From: Streptomyces microflavus
GTDB taxonomy: Bacteria > Actinomycetota > Actinomycetes > Streptomycetales > Streptomycetaceae
Assembly (NCBI RefSeq): GCF_014650075.1
Contig: NZ_BMUG01000014.1
Location: 96,824-160,823, forward strand
Direction: 5' to 3'
Length of the DNA: 64,000 nucleotides
The position numbers and the translations under genes are program-made. Positions 8,909 to 17,538 of this stretch are shown here, piece after piece (position 1 is the stretch's first letter; every line of letters begins with the position of its first letter). Below the pieces are notes generated by a model that did not search any database, was not told where the DNA came from, and saw only the letters and a program-made list of their open reading frames with translations.

Positions 8909-9736
8909 ATGAACCGGCGTCGGACTCCCCGCTCGGTAAGCGCCGAGGATCTGCTGACCACGTTGCAGAGCCTCACTGCCCGCGCTCGGCGGGAGGTGGA
9001 ATTCCACCAGGCCAGAGTGGAACTCGCGCAGGCCCTTCAGCGCGACATGCTTCCGGCGACCCTTCCCGCCCTCCCCGGCCTCCAGTCCGCGGCGCGGTAC
9101 GCGCCGGCCCGGGACGGTCTGGACATCGGCGGCGACTGGTACGACGGCTTCGCGCTGGCGGACGGCGCCCTCGGGTTCGCGATCGGTGACGTCCAGGGCC
9201 ACGACGTGGAGGCGGCGGCCTTCATGGGGCAGGTCCGCATCGCGATGCGGGCGATCGCGGGTACGGTCTCCGACCCGGGTGAGGTCATGGGCCGGACCAA
9301 CGACCTCCTGCTGTCCGTGGACTCCGGCCTCTTCGCGACCTGTACGTTCCTGCGGCTGGACCCGCAGACCTGGGAGCTGCACAGTGCGCGGGCCGGGCAT
9401 GTGCCCTGTGTCTGGGCGTCCGTGGACGGACGTTCGGGCATCACGGAGGACCCGGGGGGCCTGCCGCTGGGGATCCAGACGGGCGAGAGGTATCCCGTCA
9501 CCCGGCGGACCCTGGACACGGACGGCGCGATCGTGCTGCTCACCGACGGCGTCGTCGAGGGCCCGTCGCTGCTCATCGAGGACGGCCTGGACCGGGTCCG
9601 GCAGCTGGTCGGCGCGCATGCCGGGGCGAGCGCGGACGAGCTGGCCGACGGGGTCCTCGGGGCGGCGGAGCTGACGGGCCACGAGGACGACGCGGCCGTA
9701 CTCGTCCTGCGGCACGCCCCGGCCCGGGCGCGTTGA
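8909..9736 (+). CDS. PP2C-type serine/threonine phosphatase (SpoIIE/RsbU domain)
   Basis: A 275-residue phosphatase with a short N-terminal helical part (about residues 15-45, Arg/Glu-rich) and a PP2C/SpoIIE domain from about residue 48. Metal-binding acidic residues are in GGDWYDGF, GDVQGHD and HEDDAAVLVL. Such enzymes dephosphorylate STAS-type anti-anti-sigma factors and so release alternative sigma factors. It lies 57 bp upstream of a MASE1 membrane protein with which it is probably co-expressed. No STAS or anti-sigma gene is next to it. Confidence 0.88.
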   Translation: MNRRRTPRSVSAEDLLTTLQSLTARARREVEFHQARVELAQALQRDMLPATLPALPGLQSAARYAPARDGLDIGGDWYDGFALADGALGFAIGDVQGHDVEAAAFMGQVRIAMRAIAGTVSDPGEVMGRTNDLLLSVDSGLFATCTFLRLDPQTWELHSARAGHVPCVWASVDGRSGITEDPGGLPLGIQTGERYPVTRRTLDTDGAIVLLTDGVVEGPSLLIEDGLDRVRQLVGAHAGASADELADGVLGAAELTGHEDDAAVLVLRHAPARAR

Positions 9737-9793
9737 CGCCGGGACCGCGGGGCCGCGTGTCACCGGCGGCCGTCTCCGCGAGGTCGGTGTCTG

Positions 9794-10798
9794 ATGAGTG
9801 CTGTGATCCGCAGCAAGGAAGCCAGACGTCGGGCCGTGTACGTGGCGCAGCTCCTGGGCGTGGTGGGCGCCTACTACCTGTCGGGGCGGCTCGGACTGAC
9901 GCGCCAGGTGGTGGTGGACGGCGCCGTGGTCACCCCGCTCTGGCCGCCCACCGGGATCTCGCTCGCCGCCCTGCTGTACCTCGGCGCCCGGATCTGGCCG
10001 GGCATCGCCCTGGGCGCGTTCTTCACGGTCACCGCCATCGGTGACGCGTTCACCCTGTCCCGTCTGGGCATCGTCCTCGGCAACACCCTCGCGCCGCTCG
10101 CCGCCTACGCGCTGCTGCGCCGGGTGGGGTTCCGCAGCGAACTGGCCCGGCTGCGGGACGGGATCTGCCTGGTCTTCCTCGGCGCGTTCGCCGGGATGCT
10201 GATCAGCGCCACCATCGGCAGTGTGACGCTGATGCTCGACGACAAGGTCCCGGCGGGACGGTTCTGGCTGGTCTGGTCGTCCTGGTGGGCCGGGGACGCC
10301 ATGGGGGTCCTCGTCGTCACCCCCGTACTGCTGGTGCTGAGCCGGGTGAGGCGGCCCCGGCTGTCCGACCGGTGGCCGGAGGCCTGCCTTCTCGCGGTCG
10401 TCGTGGTCCTGGCGGGGACCTTCTCCACCAGGAGCTCGCTCTCCATGATCTACCTGGTGTTCCCGGTGATCATCTGGGCGGCGCTCCGGTTCCAGCTGCC
10501 CGGCAGCGCGCCGTGCGCCCTGGTGGTGTCGGTGCTGGCGATCACCGCCGGTACGGATGCCCTGGGGCCGTTCGCGGGCCACACGCTCATGGAGATCATG
10601 GCCAACCTCACCGTGCTCAACGGATGCGTGGCGCTCACAGCCCTGCTGCTCGGGGCGATCGTGGCCGAGCACCAGAACATCCGTCGCGAGACGGAGCACG
10701 CGGTCGTGGAGCTGGAGGCGCTGGTGGAGCAGCTCGCTCCGCTGCCGGGACGGCCCGTGGCGCGGTACGACGACGACCCGCCGCGCCCGGGTCAGTAG
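9794..10798 (+). CDS. MASE1 domain integral membrane sensor protein
   Basis: A 334-residue protein with about eight transmembrane helices forming a MASE1 domain; the hallmark TPLWPPTGISLAALLYLG lies at about residues 46-65. After the last helix it ends with a short charged helical tail (EHAVVELEALVEQL) and no kinase or cyclase domain. MASE1 usually feeds a cytosolic output domain in the same chain; here the output may be the PP2C phosphatase of the preceding gene. ATG at 9794. The partnership is inference from order and spacing. Confidence 0.82.
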   Translation: MSAVIRSKEARRRAVYVAQLLGVVGAYYLSGRLGLTRQVVVDGAVVTPLWPPTGISLAALLYLGARIWPGIALGAFFTVTAIGDAFTLSRLGIVLGNTLAPLAAYALLRRVGFRSELARLRDGICLVFLGAFAGMLISATIGSVTLMLDDKVPAGRFWLVWSSWWAGDAMGVLVVTPVLLVLSRVRRPRLSDRWPEACLLAVVVVLAGTFSTRSSLSMIYLVFPVIIWAALRFQLPGSAPCALVVSVLAITAGTDALGPFAGHTLMEIMANLTVLNGCVALTALLLGAIVAEHQNIRRETEHAVVELEALVEQLAPLPGRPVARYDDDPPRPGQ

Positions 10799-10890
10799 GG
10801 CAGCGGCCGGCCGGAGGGGGTCCGCAGGTCGAGCGGGGGCGGCCCCGACGGGGGCGGGGGTCGACGGACAACGATGCGGATGCGGCCCAT
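10792..10890 (-). CDS. very small Pro/Arg-rich ORF (32 aa)
   Basis: A 32-residue frame (starts MGRIRIVVRRPPPPSG, ends LPY) preceded by an unusually strong Shine-Dalgarno, GGAGGAGGTGG, placed 5-12 bases before ATG 10890. It is convergent with and overlaps the last 7 bases of the MASE1 gene. Composition is basic and proline-rich; no family is recognised. The strong ribosome site argues that it is translated. It may be a regulatory or leader peptide, but nothing proves this. Confidence 0.4.
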   Translation of the reverse strand: MGRIRIVVRRPPPPSGPPPLDLRTPSGRPLPY

Positions 10891-11080
10891 GGCCACCACC
10901 TCCTCCAGGTGACCGGTATCTGCCCAGTCGGCGCGGCTTCACACTTCCGGCCCGCCGCACGGGCTCCTGGGCGCACCTGTGGCCGGGCCCCGGGCGGGGG
11001 CCGGACGGTGTGGGGATGCGGGCCGGGCCGGGTGCGGTGACCCTTGATGGGTGGGGGCGCAGAGGCTAGGAGGACCAGGC

Positions 11081-11275
11081 ATGTCCGCAATGGACAAGAT
11101 CAAGAAGATGTTCAAGGGCCACGAGGACCAGGCGGGCAAGGGCATCGACAAGGCGGGAGACATGGTCGACGACCGGACCAAGGGTAAGTACAGCGGTCAC
11201 GTCGACACCGCTCAGGACAAGCTCAGGCAGCAGTTCGGCACCGAACGCGACCAGGACGGACCGCCGCGCACCTGA
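11081..11275 (+). CDS. MT0933-like antitoxin family protein
   Basis: A 64-residue Lys/Asp-rich helical protein (MSAMDKIKKMFKGHEDQ, KGIDKAGDMVDD, KYSGHVDTAQDKLRQQF) that matches the MT0933 (Rv0909-like) antitoxin family. In mycobacteria the family member pairs with a ParE-like or SRPBCC toxin. No toxin gene is adjacent here, so its role may be another stress function. ATG 11081 follows AGGAGG by several bases. A terminator-like hairpin lies downstream. Confidence 0.75.
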   Translation: MSAMDKIKKMFKGHEDQAGKGIDKAGDMVDDRTKGKYSGHVDTAQDKLRQQFGTERDQDGPPRT

Positions 11276-11337
11276 CCCCGGTCGCCGGTGCCCGGCACCG
11301 GGCCCGCGTCCGCGCGCAACCCGTCCGCCCGTAACCC

Positions 11338-11373
11338 GGTCCGTGCCACGGACCGCATCCCGTGGCACGGACC
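11338..11373. terminator. 14-bp hairpin after the antitoxin-like gene
   Basis: Perfect inverted repeat GGTCCGTGCCACGG (11338-11351) and its complement (11360-11373) with an 8-base loop. No T-tract follows, as is common for Streptomyces terminators. A second smaller GC hairpin lies just before it. Confidence 0.6.
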
Positions 11374-11530
11374 GCGTGTGCCGCCAGGGGCCCGGTGCCG
11401 GGCGCCCGGGTGACGGGAGGCACCGGAAGAAATCCGGGATGTTCATCGGATTCTTGTTATTGTCCGGCCCGCACCGCATCTCCCGAGTGTGGGAAGTGAC
11501 AGCACCGGACCCCGGAAGAGTGAGCACAGC

Positions 11531-13132
11531 ATGGGCAAGGATCACGGGACGGCCTTGATCGCGGCGGCGCGGAACGGCGACCAGGAGGCCAAGGACCGGC
11601 TCGTAGAGTCGTATCTGCCGTTGCTGTACAACGTCGTCGGCCGGGCGTTGAACGGGCACGCGGACGTGGACGACGTGGTGCAGGAGACGGTGCTGCGCAT
11701 GCTGCGCAGCCTGCCCGAGCTCCGTGATCCGGAGAGATTCCGGTCCTGGCTGGTGGCGATAGCCATGAACGAGATACGCCGGCACTGGCGCGAGAGCCAG
11801 TCGGGGGCGATATCCGCCGACCGGCTGGACGACACGTTCGACCTGGCCGATCCGCGCGCCGACTTCGTCGAGCTGACCATTCTGCGGCTCGGGCTGACCG
11901 GTCAGCGGCGCCAGGTGGCGGAGGCGACGCGGTGGCTGGACGAGGACGACCGCGCGCTGCTGTCGCTGTGGTGGCTGGAGACGGCGGGCCAGCTGTCACG
12001 GGCCGAGGTCGCGGCGGCCCTGGAGCTCTCCCAGCAGCACACGGCCGTCCGCGTCCAGCGGATGAAGGCGCAGCTGGAGGCCGCCAGGGTCGTGGTGGGC
12101 GCGCTGGCCGCCGACCCGCCGTGCGTACTGCTGGAGGACATCCTCGGCGGCTGGGACGGGGTCCCGTCCGCCCTGTGGCGCAAGCGGCTGGCCCGCCACG
12201 CCCGCGAGTGCACCGTCTGCTCCGGCCACGGCTCCGGTCTGGTGCCGGCGGAGGGCCTGCTGGTGGGTCTCGCGCTGGTCCCGGTGGCCGCGGCGGCGGG
12301 CGGAGCCGTGGCCCCGGAGCTGCTGACGACAGCCGCGCACCTCACCCCGGCCTCCGCGGCCGGGGCGGGCCGGGCCGAGCGCCGGCGCGGTCAGGTACGG
12401 CGGCGGCGCCGCAACTCGGCCATCGCCGCGGTGGTCGCCGTCGCGGCGCTGGGTTCCGGCGGCGCGGCCGTGCACCTCTACAGCAACGACGAGGACCGGG
12501 ACGCGACGACCCTGAGCGCGGGGGTTCCGAGCGAGAGCGCGACCCTGCCCACGGCGTCCGTCCCCTCCCCCACGGCGACGACGGCGTCGCCGTCCGCCTC
12601 GGCCTCCTCCGCCTCACCGTCGGCCAGTGCCTCGCCGACGAAGAGCCCTTCGCGCAAGCCCAAGCCCTCGCCGACGAGGAGCACCCGGCCCCCGGCGCCC
12701 AGCTCGGCCGCCCCGGCCCCCAAGCCCCCGCCGCCCGCGCCCGCACCCCCGGCCTCGGTGGGCGGCCAGGTCCTCCAGATCGTCAACGCCGAGCGGGCGA
12801 AGGAGGGCTGCGGACCGGTGACCTCCAACGACCTGCTGGCGACGGCGGCGCAGCGGCACTCGGCCGACATGGCGTCCCGGGACTACTTCTCGCACACCTC
12901 CCCGGACGGCACCGACCCGGGCGACCGGATCACCGCCGCCGGATACCGGTGGAGCACCTACGGCGAGAACATCGCCAAGGGGCAGCGGACCCCGGCCGAT
13001 GTGATGAAGTCATGGATGGACAGCCCGGGGCACCGCGCGAACATCCTGAACTGCTCCTTCAAGGAGATGGGCATCGGGAAGCAGGACTCCGGCGGCGGAC
13101 CGGTGTGGACGCAGAAGTTCGGAGCCCGCTGA
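11531..13132 (+). CDS. ECF-type sigma factor fused to membrane anchor and extracellular CAP/SCP domain
   Basis: A 533-residue multi-domain protein. Residues about 5-85 are sigma region 2 (VDDVVQETVLRMLRSL, FRSWLVAIAMNEIRRHW); about 130-190 are region 4 (LSRAEVAAALELSQQHTAVRVQRMK). At about 223-230 is HARECTVC, the H-x3-C-x2-C zinc motif of anti-sigma factors. A hydrophobic patch follows at 242-262, then a basic stop and a transmembrane helix at about 295-315, a Ser/Pro/Thr-rich linker to about 410 and a CAP/SCP domain to the end (RHSADMASRDYFSH, YGENIAKG, SPGHRANIL). The ATG at 11531 is chosen over the in-frame start at 11489 because the sigma domain begins there. It appears to be a membrane-tethered sigma factor with an outside sensor. 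Confidence 0.85.
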   Translation: MGKDHGTALIAAARNGDQEAKDRLVESYLPLLYNVVGRALNGHADVDDVVQETVLRMLRSLPELRDPERFRSWLVAIAMNEIRRHWRESQSGAISADRLDDTFDLADPRADFVELTILRLGLTGQRRQVAEATRWLDEDDRALLSLWWLETAGQLSRAEVAAALELSQQHTAVRVQRMKAQLEAARVVVGALAADPPCVLLEDILGGWDGVPSALWRKRLARHARECTVCSGHGSGLVPAEGLLVGLALVPVAAAAGGAVAPELLTTAAHLTPASAAGAGRAERRRGQVRRRRRNSAIAAVVAVAALGSGGAAVHLYSNDEDRDATTLSAGVPSESATLPTASVPSPTATTASPSASASSASPSASASPTKSPSRKPKPSPTRSTRPPAPSSAAPAPKPPPPAPAPPASVGGQVLQIVNAERAKEGCGPVTSNDLLATAAQRHSADMASRDYFSHTSPDGTDPGDRITAAGYRWSTYGENIAKGQRTPADVMKSWMDSPGHRANILNCSFKEMGIGKQDSGGGPVWTQKFGAR

Positions 13133-13292
13133 GCGGCACGCCGTGACCTCCCTCCGCGGCCGGTGATCTTTCATCTGGCGGAAACGCGGCGGAAGCACCC
13201 CCTCCACCTCGGTGTTCCAGACTGGCGGCAGCGCCCAGGCCGACGGTGTCCCCCGGCGGATTCCCCCTCCCCCTGTGGACTGGAGCCCGGTG

Positions 13293-15146
13293 GTGTCACC
13301 CGTTTTCCCCCTCGCCGTCCGGCCGTTGCCGCTCTGGCTCGGCCACGTACTGCGTACGCAGCGCGGGCCCGTCCGCGGTGGTGCGGTGGTGCGCGGGGCG
13401 CTCGCCATGCTTCCGCTGCTCGCCGCGGTGCTCGCCGACCGGCCGACGGCGGGTGTTCCGGCGGCGCTGGGGGCGATGTTCGCCGGGATCAACGACCGCC
13501 CGGGCGGTCGTCGCTCCTCCGTGTCGCGGGTGGGGGTCCCCGCGCTCGCGGGCGCGGCCGGTCTGCTGGTCGGCTCGCTGCTTCCGGCGGTCGGCCCGCC
13601 GGGGGCCGCGATGTTCGTGCTGCCGGTGCTGCTCGGTGTGCTGGGGCTCCTCGCGGGGGCGCTCAGCTCGACCGGCCCCGTCGCTTCGGCCTGCGGTACG
13701 CAGGTGCTGGTCGCGGCCGTGATCGGGGCCGGGATGCCGCTGCCGGAGTCCGGCGGGGAGCGGGCGCTGCTGTTCCTGGCGGGCGCGGGGTGGGCGTTGT
13801 TCCTGCTGCTGGTGCTGCCCTCGCAGCGGCGGAGCAGCGGTGGCCCGTACCGGTACGACGGCGAGCGCGAGGCGGTCGCCGGGGTGTACGCGGCGGTGGC
13901 GGGGCTGCTGCGCGCGGCGGGCAGCACGCGGGCCCCGGCCCGGCGGGCGGCGCTCACGGCCGCGCTGGACCAGGCGCAGGACGCCCTGTCCGGCCCTCGG
14001 TTGCGGCGTTACGCGAGCTCAGCGGCGGAGCGGCGGCTGCACGCCCAGTACGCGGCGGCGCTGCCGCTGGCCGAGGCGGCGACGGCGCTGGCCTGGGCGG
14101 GTGAGCCCCTGCCCGGCCGGGTCGCGGAGGGGCCGCGGCGCCTGGCGCACGCGGTGCGTACGGGGAGCGCCTGCGGGCCGCTGCCCGCGCCGGTGCGGTC
14201 GGGTGCGGGCCTCCGCGCGCTGGACGACGCCCTGTTGGCGGCCGCGGAGGCGTTCGACCGCCGGGCCGGGCAGTCGTTGCGGACCGTGCGGGGGCGGCCG
14301 GATCTCGTTCCGTTGCTGCGCAGGGCGTTCGGCCCGGCGGGGCGCGAGTACGGGTTCCGGGTGGCGCTGTGCTGCGGGATCAGTGCGGCGGTTGCGCTCG
14401 GCCTGGACCATGAGCACTGGTACTGGATGCCCGCCACGGCGGTGTTCCTGGTGAAGCCGGATCTGGGGCCGCTGGTCTCCAGGGTGCTGAGCCGGGCCGC
14501 CGGGACGGTCGGGGGTGCCGCGGTCTTCGCCGGGTTCTTCGCGCTGGTGTCCGGCCCGCTGCCCGCGGTCGCGGCGGTCGCGGTGTGCGGGGCGCTGATC
14601 CCCGTCGCCACCCGGCACTTCGCGGCCCAGACCGCGGTCGTCACGGTGCTCGTGCTCTCCCTCGTCGTGCTGGCGGGCGAGCCGCAGGCCGCGTGGGGCC
14701 GGGTCGTGGAGTCGCTGACGGCCTGCGCGATCGTGCTGCTGGTGGGACATCTGCCGCTGCCCGGGCAGCGGGGCCACCGGGTGCGGGACGCGGTGGACAC
14801 GGCGGTGGCGGCGGCGCACCGGTATCTGCGGCACGTCCTGGCCCACCCTCAGGACGGCGCGGCGCGCGGGGTGCTGCGCCGCGACGCCTACCGCTCACTC
14901 GCCGCGGCCCGGGCCGTGCTGGATCTCTCGGCGGCCGAACTCCCGCCGGTCGCGGGGCGCACGGCAGGGTTCGAGGAGGTGGCCGGTGCTCTGGAGCGTC
15001 TCGTGGACACGACGACGGCCTGCGCGGTCCAGCTCCACGACCGGAGCGCCGCCCTGCCCGTGCCGCACGCCGAACGGATCGCGGAACAGCTGGCCGCCCT
15101 CGACGCGGCTCACCGGGCGTCCGCGCGTTCCGGCGTGCTGGTCTGA
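13293..15146 (+). CDS. FUSC family integral membrane protein
   Basis: An integral membrane protein of about 617 residues with two blocks of roughly six helices (about residues 25-170 and 370-500) separated by a cytosolic helical segment, the FUSC / aromatic-acid-exporter-like layout. The second block contains LDHEHWYWMPATAVFLVKPDLG, typical of the family's conserved membrane-domain motif. Such proteins export aromatic acids or similar compounds, but many actinobacterial members are uncharacterised. GTG 13293 has GGAG 8 bases upstream; the frame is open further to GTG 13212, an alternative start. It ends at a strong bidirectional terminator. Confidence 0.8.
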   Translation: MSPVFPLAVRPLPLWLGHVLRTQRGPVRGGAVVRGALAMLPLLAAVLADRPTAGVPAALGAMFAGINDRPGGRRSSVSRVGVPALAGAAGLLVGSLLPAVGPPGAAMFVLPVLLGVLGLLAGALSSTGPVASACGTQVLVAAVIGAGMPLPESGGERALLFLAGAGWALFLLLVLPSQRRSSGGPYRYDGEREAVAGVYAAVAGLLRAAGSTRAPARRAALTAALDQAQDALSGPRLRRYASSAAERRLHAQYAAALPLAEAATALAWAGEPLPGRVAEGPRRLAHAVRTGSACGPLPAPVRSGAGLRALDDALLAAAEAFDRRAGQSLRTVRGRPDLVPLLRRAFGPAGREYGFRVALCCGISAAVALGLDHEHWYWMPATAVFLVKPDLGPLVSRVLSRAAGTVGGAAVFAGFFALVSGPLPAVAAVAVCGALIPVATRHFAAQTAVVTVLVLSLVVLAGEPQAAWGRVVESLTACAIVLLVGHLPLPGQRGHRVRDAVDTAVAAAHRYLRHVLAHPQDGAARGVLRRDAYRSLAAARAVLDLSAAELPPVAGRTAGFEEVAGALERLVDTTTACAVQLHDRSAALPVPHAERIAEQLAALDAAHRASARSGVLV

Positions 15147-15159
15147 CGGCTGCCCGGGC

Positions 15160-15198
15160 GGGATCCGGTGCGGCCGCGGCCGGGCCGCACCGGATCCC
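15160..15198. terminator. bidirectional terminator, 16-bp stem
   Basis: A perfect 16-bp inverted repeat, GGGATCCGGTGCGGCC at 15160-15175 and its complement at 15183-15198, with a 7-base loop, lies between the convergent FUSC gene and the small membrane protein gene. It can end transcription from both sides. Confidence 0.75.
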
Positions 15199-15205
15199 GG
15201 CCGGC

Positions 15206-15547
15206 TCAGCGCAGGAGCACCGTCGACACCGTACCGACGCAGGTGAGCGCGCCCACCGCCACGACCGAGAGGGCGACGCAGCGGGCCCTGAGCCGGTCGT
15301 AGCGCGCGGTGTACTCACCGCGCAGTTCGGCCGCCCGGTCGCGGACGCGGGTGAGCGACTCGCGGGAGACGGCGACCCGGTCGGTGAGGTAGACGCGCTC
15401 CACGTCCTCGCGCTGGGCGGTGGTGAGCCAGGGCAGTTCGTCGGTGAAGCGGCGTGCCTGCGTTCGCGCCCTCTCGACCTCGGCGTTCCACAGCAGATAG
15501 CCCTCCAGCTGGGCCAGGCCGCGGGCGCTGTCCTTATCGGGTTTCAC
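15206..15547 (-). CDS. small single-helix membrane protein downstream of ctaD
   Basis: A 113-residue protein: a charged, helical N-terminal 80 residues (WNAEVERARTQARRFTDEL, YLTDRVAVSRESLTRVRDRAAELR) with coiled-coil character, then one C-terminal transmembrane helix (CVALSVVAVGALTCVGTVSTVLL). GTG 15547 follows GAGGAGG by 5 bases. It lies 44 bp downstream of the cytochrome oxidase subunit I gene on the same strand and is probably co-transcribed. A tail-anchored accessory of the oxidase is possible; no family name can be given. Confidence 0.7.
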   Translation of the reverse strand: MKPDKDSARGLAQLEGYLLWNAEVERARTQARRFTDELPWLTTAQREDVERVYLTDRVAVSRESLTRVRDRAAELRGEYTARYDRLRARCVALSVVAVGALTCVGTVSTVLLR

Positions 15548-15591
15548 GCGTCCTCCTCTCGTCGGGCTCTCCTGGTCGGGCCGGGCCGCGC

Positions 15592-17322
15592 TCACTCCTG
15601 GTTGTCCCCCGGGGCCACGGTGACGGAGGCGTCGTGCCGGTTGGCGGCCTCGTCGATCGACCGCACCGAGGGGTGGTGCAGGTCGAACGCCGGGGATTCG
15701 GAGCGGATCCGCGGCAGGGTGACGAAGTTGTGGCGAGGAGGCGGACAGGAGGTCGCCCACTCCAGCGAACGGCCATAACCCCACGGGTCGTCCTCGACGA
15801 TCTGCTTGCCGTACTTGGCGGTCTTCCAGACGTTGTAGAAGAACGGCAGGATGGAGAGGCCGAGCACGAACGAGGCAATGGTGGAGACCGTGTTGAGCGC
15901 GGTGAATCCGTCCACCGCGAGATAGTCCGCGTAACGCCGCGGCATTCCTTCGGCACCGAGCCAGTGCTGCACCAGGAACGTGCCGTGGAAGCCGACGAAC
16001 AGCGTCCAGAAGGTGACCTTGCCGAGCCGCTCGTCCAGCATCTTGCCGGTGAACTTCGGCCACCAGAAGTGGAATCCGGCGAACATCGCGAAGACCACGG
16101 TGCCGAAGACCACGTAATGGAAGTGCGCGACGACGAAGTACGAGTCCGAGACGTGGAAGTCCATGGGCGGCGAGGCGAGAATGATTCCGGTCAGACCGCC
16201 GAAGAGGAAAGTGACCAGGAATCCGATCGACCACAGCATGGGGGTTTCGAGGGAGATCGACCCCTTCCACATGGTGCCGATCCAGTTGAAGAACTTCACC
16301 CCGGTCGGCACCGCGATCAGGAACGTCATGAAGGAGAAGAACGGCAGCAGCACCGCACCCGTGACGAACATGTGGTGCGCCCACACGGTCGCGGAGAGTC
16401 CCGCGATGGCGATGGTGGCGGCGACCAGCCCGATGTAGCCGAAGACCGGCTTGCGGCTGAAGACCGGGAAGATCTCGGTGACGATGCCGAAGAACGGCAG
16501 GGCGATGATGTAGACCTCGGGATGGCCGAAGAACCAGAACAGGTGCTGCCACAGCAGCGCGCCGCCGTTGGCCGCGTCGAAGACGTGGGCGCCGAACTTG
16601 CGGTCCGCCTCCAGGGCCAGCAGGGCTGCGGCCAGGACCGGGAAGGCGAGCAGGACCAGGACACCGGTCAGCAGGACGTTCCAGACGAAGATCGGCATGC
16701 GGAACATCGTCATGCCGGGGGCGCGCATGCAGATGATCGTGGTGATGAAGTTGACCGAGCCGAGGATCGTGCCGAAGCCGGAGAAGGCCAGACCCATGAT
16801 CCACATGTCGGCGCCGATGCCCGGCGAGCGGACCGCGTCGTTCAGCGGCGCGTAGGCGAACCAGCCGAAGTCGGCGGCACCCTGGGGCGTGAGGAAGCCG
16901 GCCACCGCGATGAGCGAGCCGAAGAGGTACAGCCAGTACGCGAACATGTTGAGCCGCGGGAACGCCACATCGGGCGCGCCGATCTGCAGCGGCATGATCC
17001 AGTTCGCGAACCCGGCGAACAGCGGCGTCGCGAACATCAGCAGCATGATCGTGCCGTGCATCGTGAACGCCTGATTAAATTGTTCGTTCGAAATCAACTG
17101 GGTGCCGGGGCGTGCCAGTTCGGCGCGCATCACCAGGGCCAGCAGTCCTCCCACGCAGAAGAAGGCGAAGGAGGTGACCAGGTAGAGCGTGCCGATCGTC
17201 TTGTGGTCCGTGGTGGTCATCCACTTGATGACGACGTTGCCCGGCTCCTTGAGCCGTACCGGCAGTTCGTCCTGGTCGGCGGCATCGGTCTCCACCGGTT
17301 GTGAGATGCCCCTCGTCGTCAC
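15592..17322 (-). CDS. ctaD: cytochrome c oxidase subunit I
   Basis: A 576-residue, 12-helix heme-copper oxidase subunit I of the aa3 type. Visible ligands: His of low-spin heme in TMHGTIMLLMF, the CuB/Tyr-linked HPEVY, the His pair in AHHMFVTG, and HFHYVVF for hemes a3 and a. The K-channel region and the loop GHPEVYIIALP are intact. GTG 17322 is chosen because GAAGGAG is 7 bases upstream. It reduces oxygen to water with electrons from cytochrome c and pumps protons. No ctaC, ctaE, ctaF or qcr genes are beside it, so this is likely a second, orphan copy that must share subunits with the main oxidase locus. Confidence 0.95.
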   Translation of the reverse strand: MTTRGISQPVETDAADQDELPVRLKEPGNVVIKWMTTTDHKTIGTLYLVTSFAFFCVGGLLALVMRAELARPGTQLISNEQFNQAFTMHGTIMLLMFATPLFAGFANWIMPLQIGAPDVAFPRLNMFAYWLYLFGSLIAVAGFLTPQGAADFGWFAYAPLNDAVRSPGIGADMWIMGLAFSGFGTILGSVNFITTIICMRAPGMTMFRMPIFVWNVLLTGVLVLLAFPVLAAALLALEADRKFGAHVFDAANGGALLWQHLFWFFGHPEVYIIALPFFGIVTEIFPVFSRKPVFGYIGLVAATIAIAGLSATVWAHHMFVTGAVLLPFFSFMTFLIAVPTGVKFFNWIGTMWKGSISLETPMLWSIGFLVTFLFGGLTGIILASPPMDFHVSDSYFVVAHFHYVVFGTVVFAMFAGFHFWWPKFTGKMLDERLGKVTFWTLFVGFHGTFLVQHWLGAEGMPRRYADYLAVDGFTALNTVSTIASFVLGLSILPFFYNVWKTAKYGKQIVEDDPWGYGRSLEWATSCPPPRHNFVTLPRIRSESPAFDLHHPSVRSIDEAANRHDASVTVAPGDNQE

Positions 17323-17538
17323 TGCGACGCTCCTTCGGTCAACGGCCCGTATGGACTCGGCGACCAGGATGGACCCGCGGCGATCGGTCCGGTGGGACAT
17401 CCCTCCCCGTCCAGCGCGAGCGCCCGGGAAGGACACTCAAATGGCCCAACCGGCCCGGAATAGCTCCCCGGGCAGCGGAGTTGGTGAAGCCACAGAACCA
17501 CTTCTTCCCCACTCAGCAGGTATCGGAAGGTCGGATCC

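Noticed and set aside
8888..10960. 690-codon minus-strand open frame over the phosphatase and MASE1 genes
   Set aside because: Antisense shadow; both real genes are on the plus strand with clear domains.
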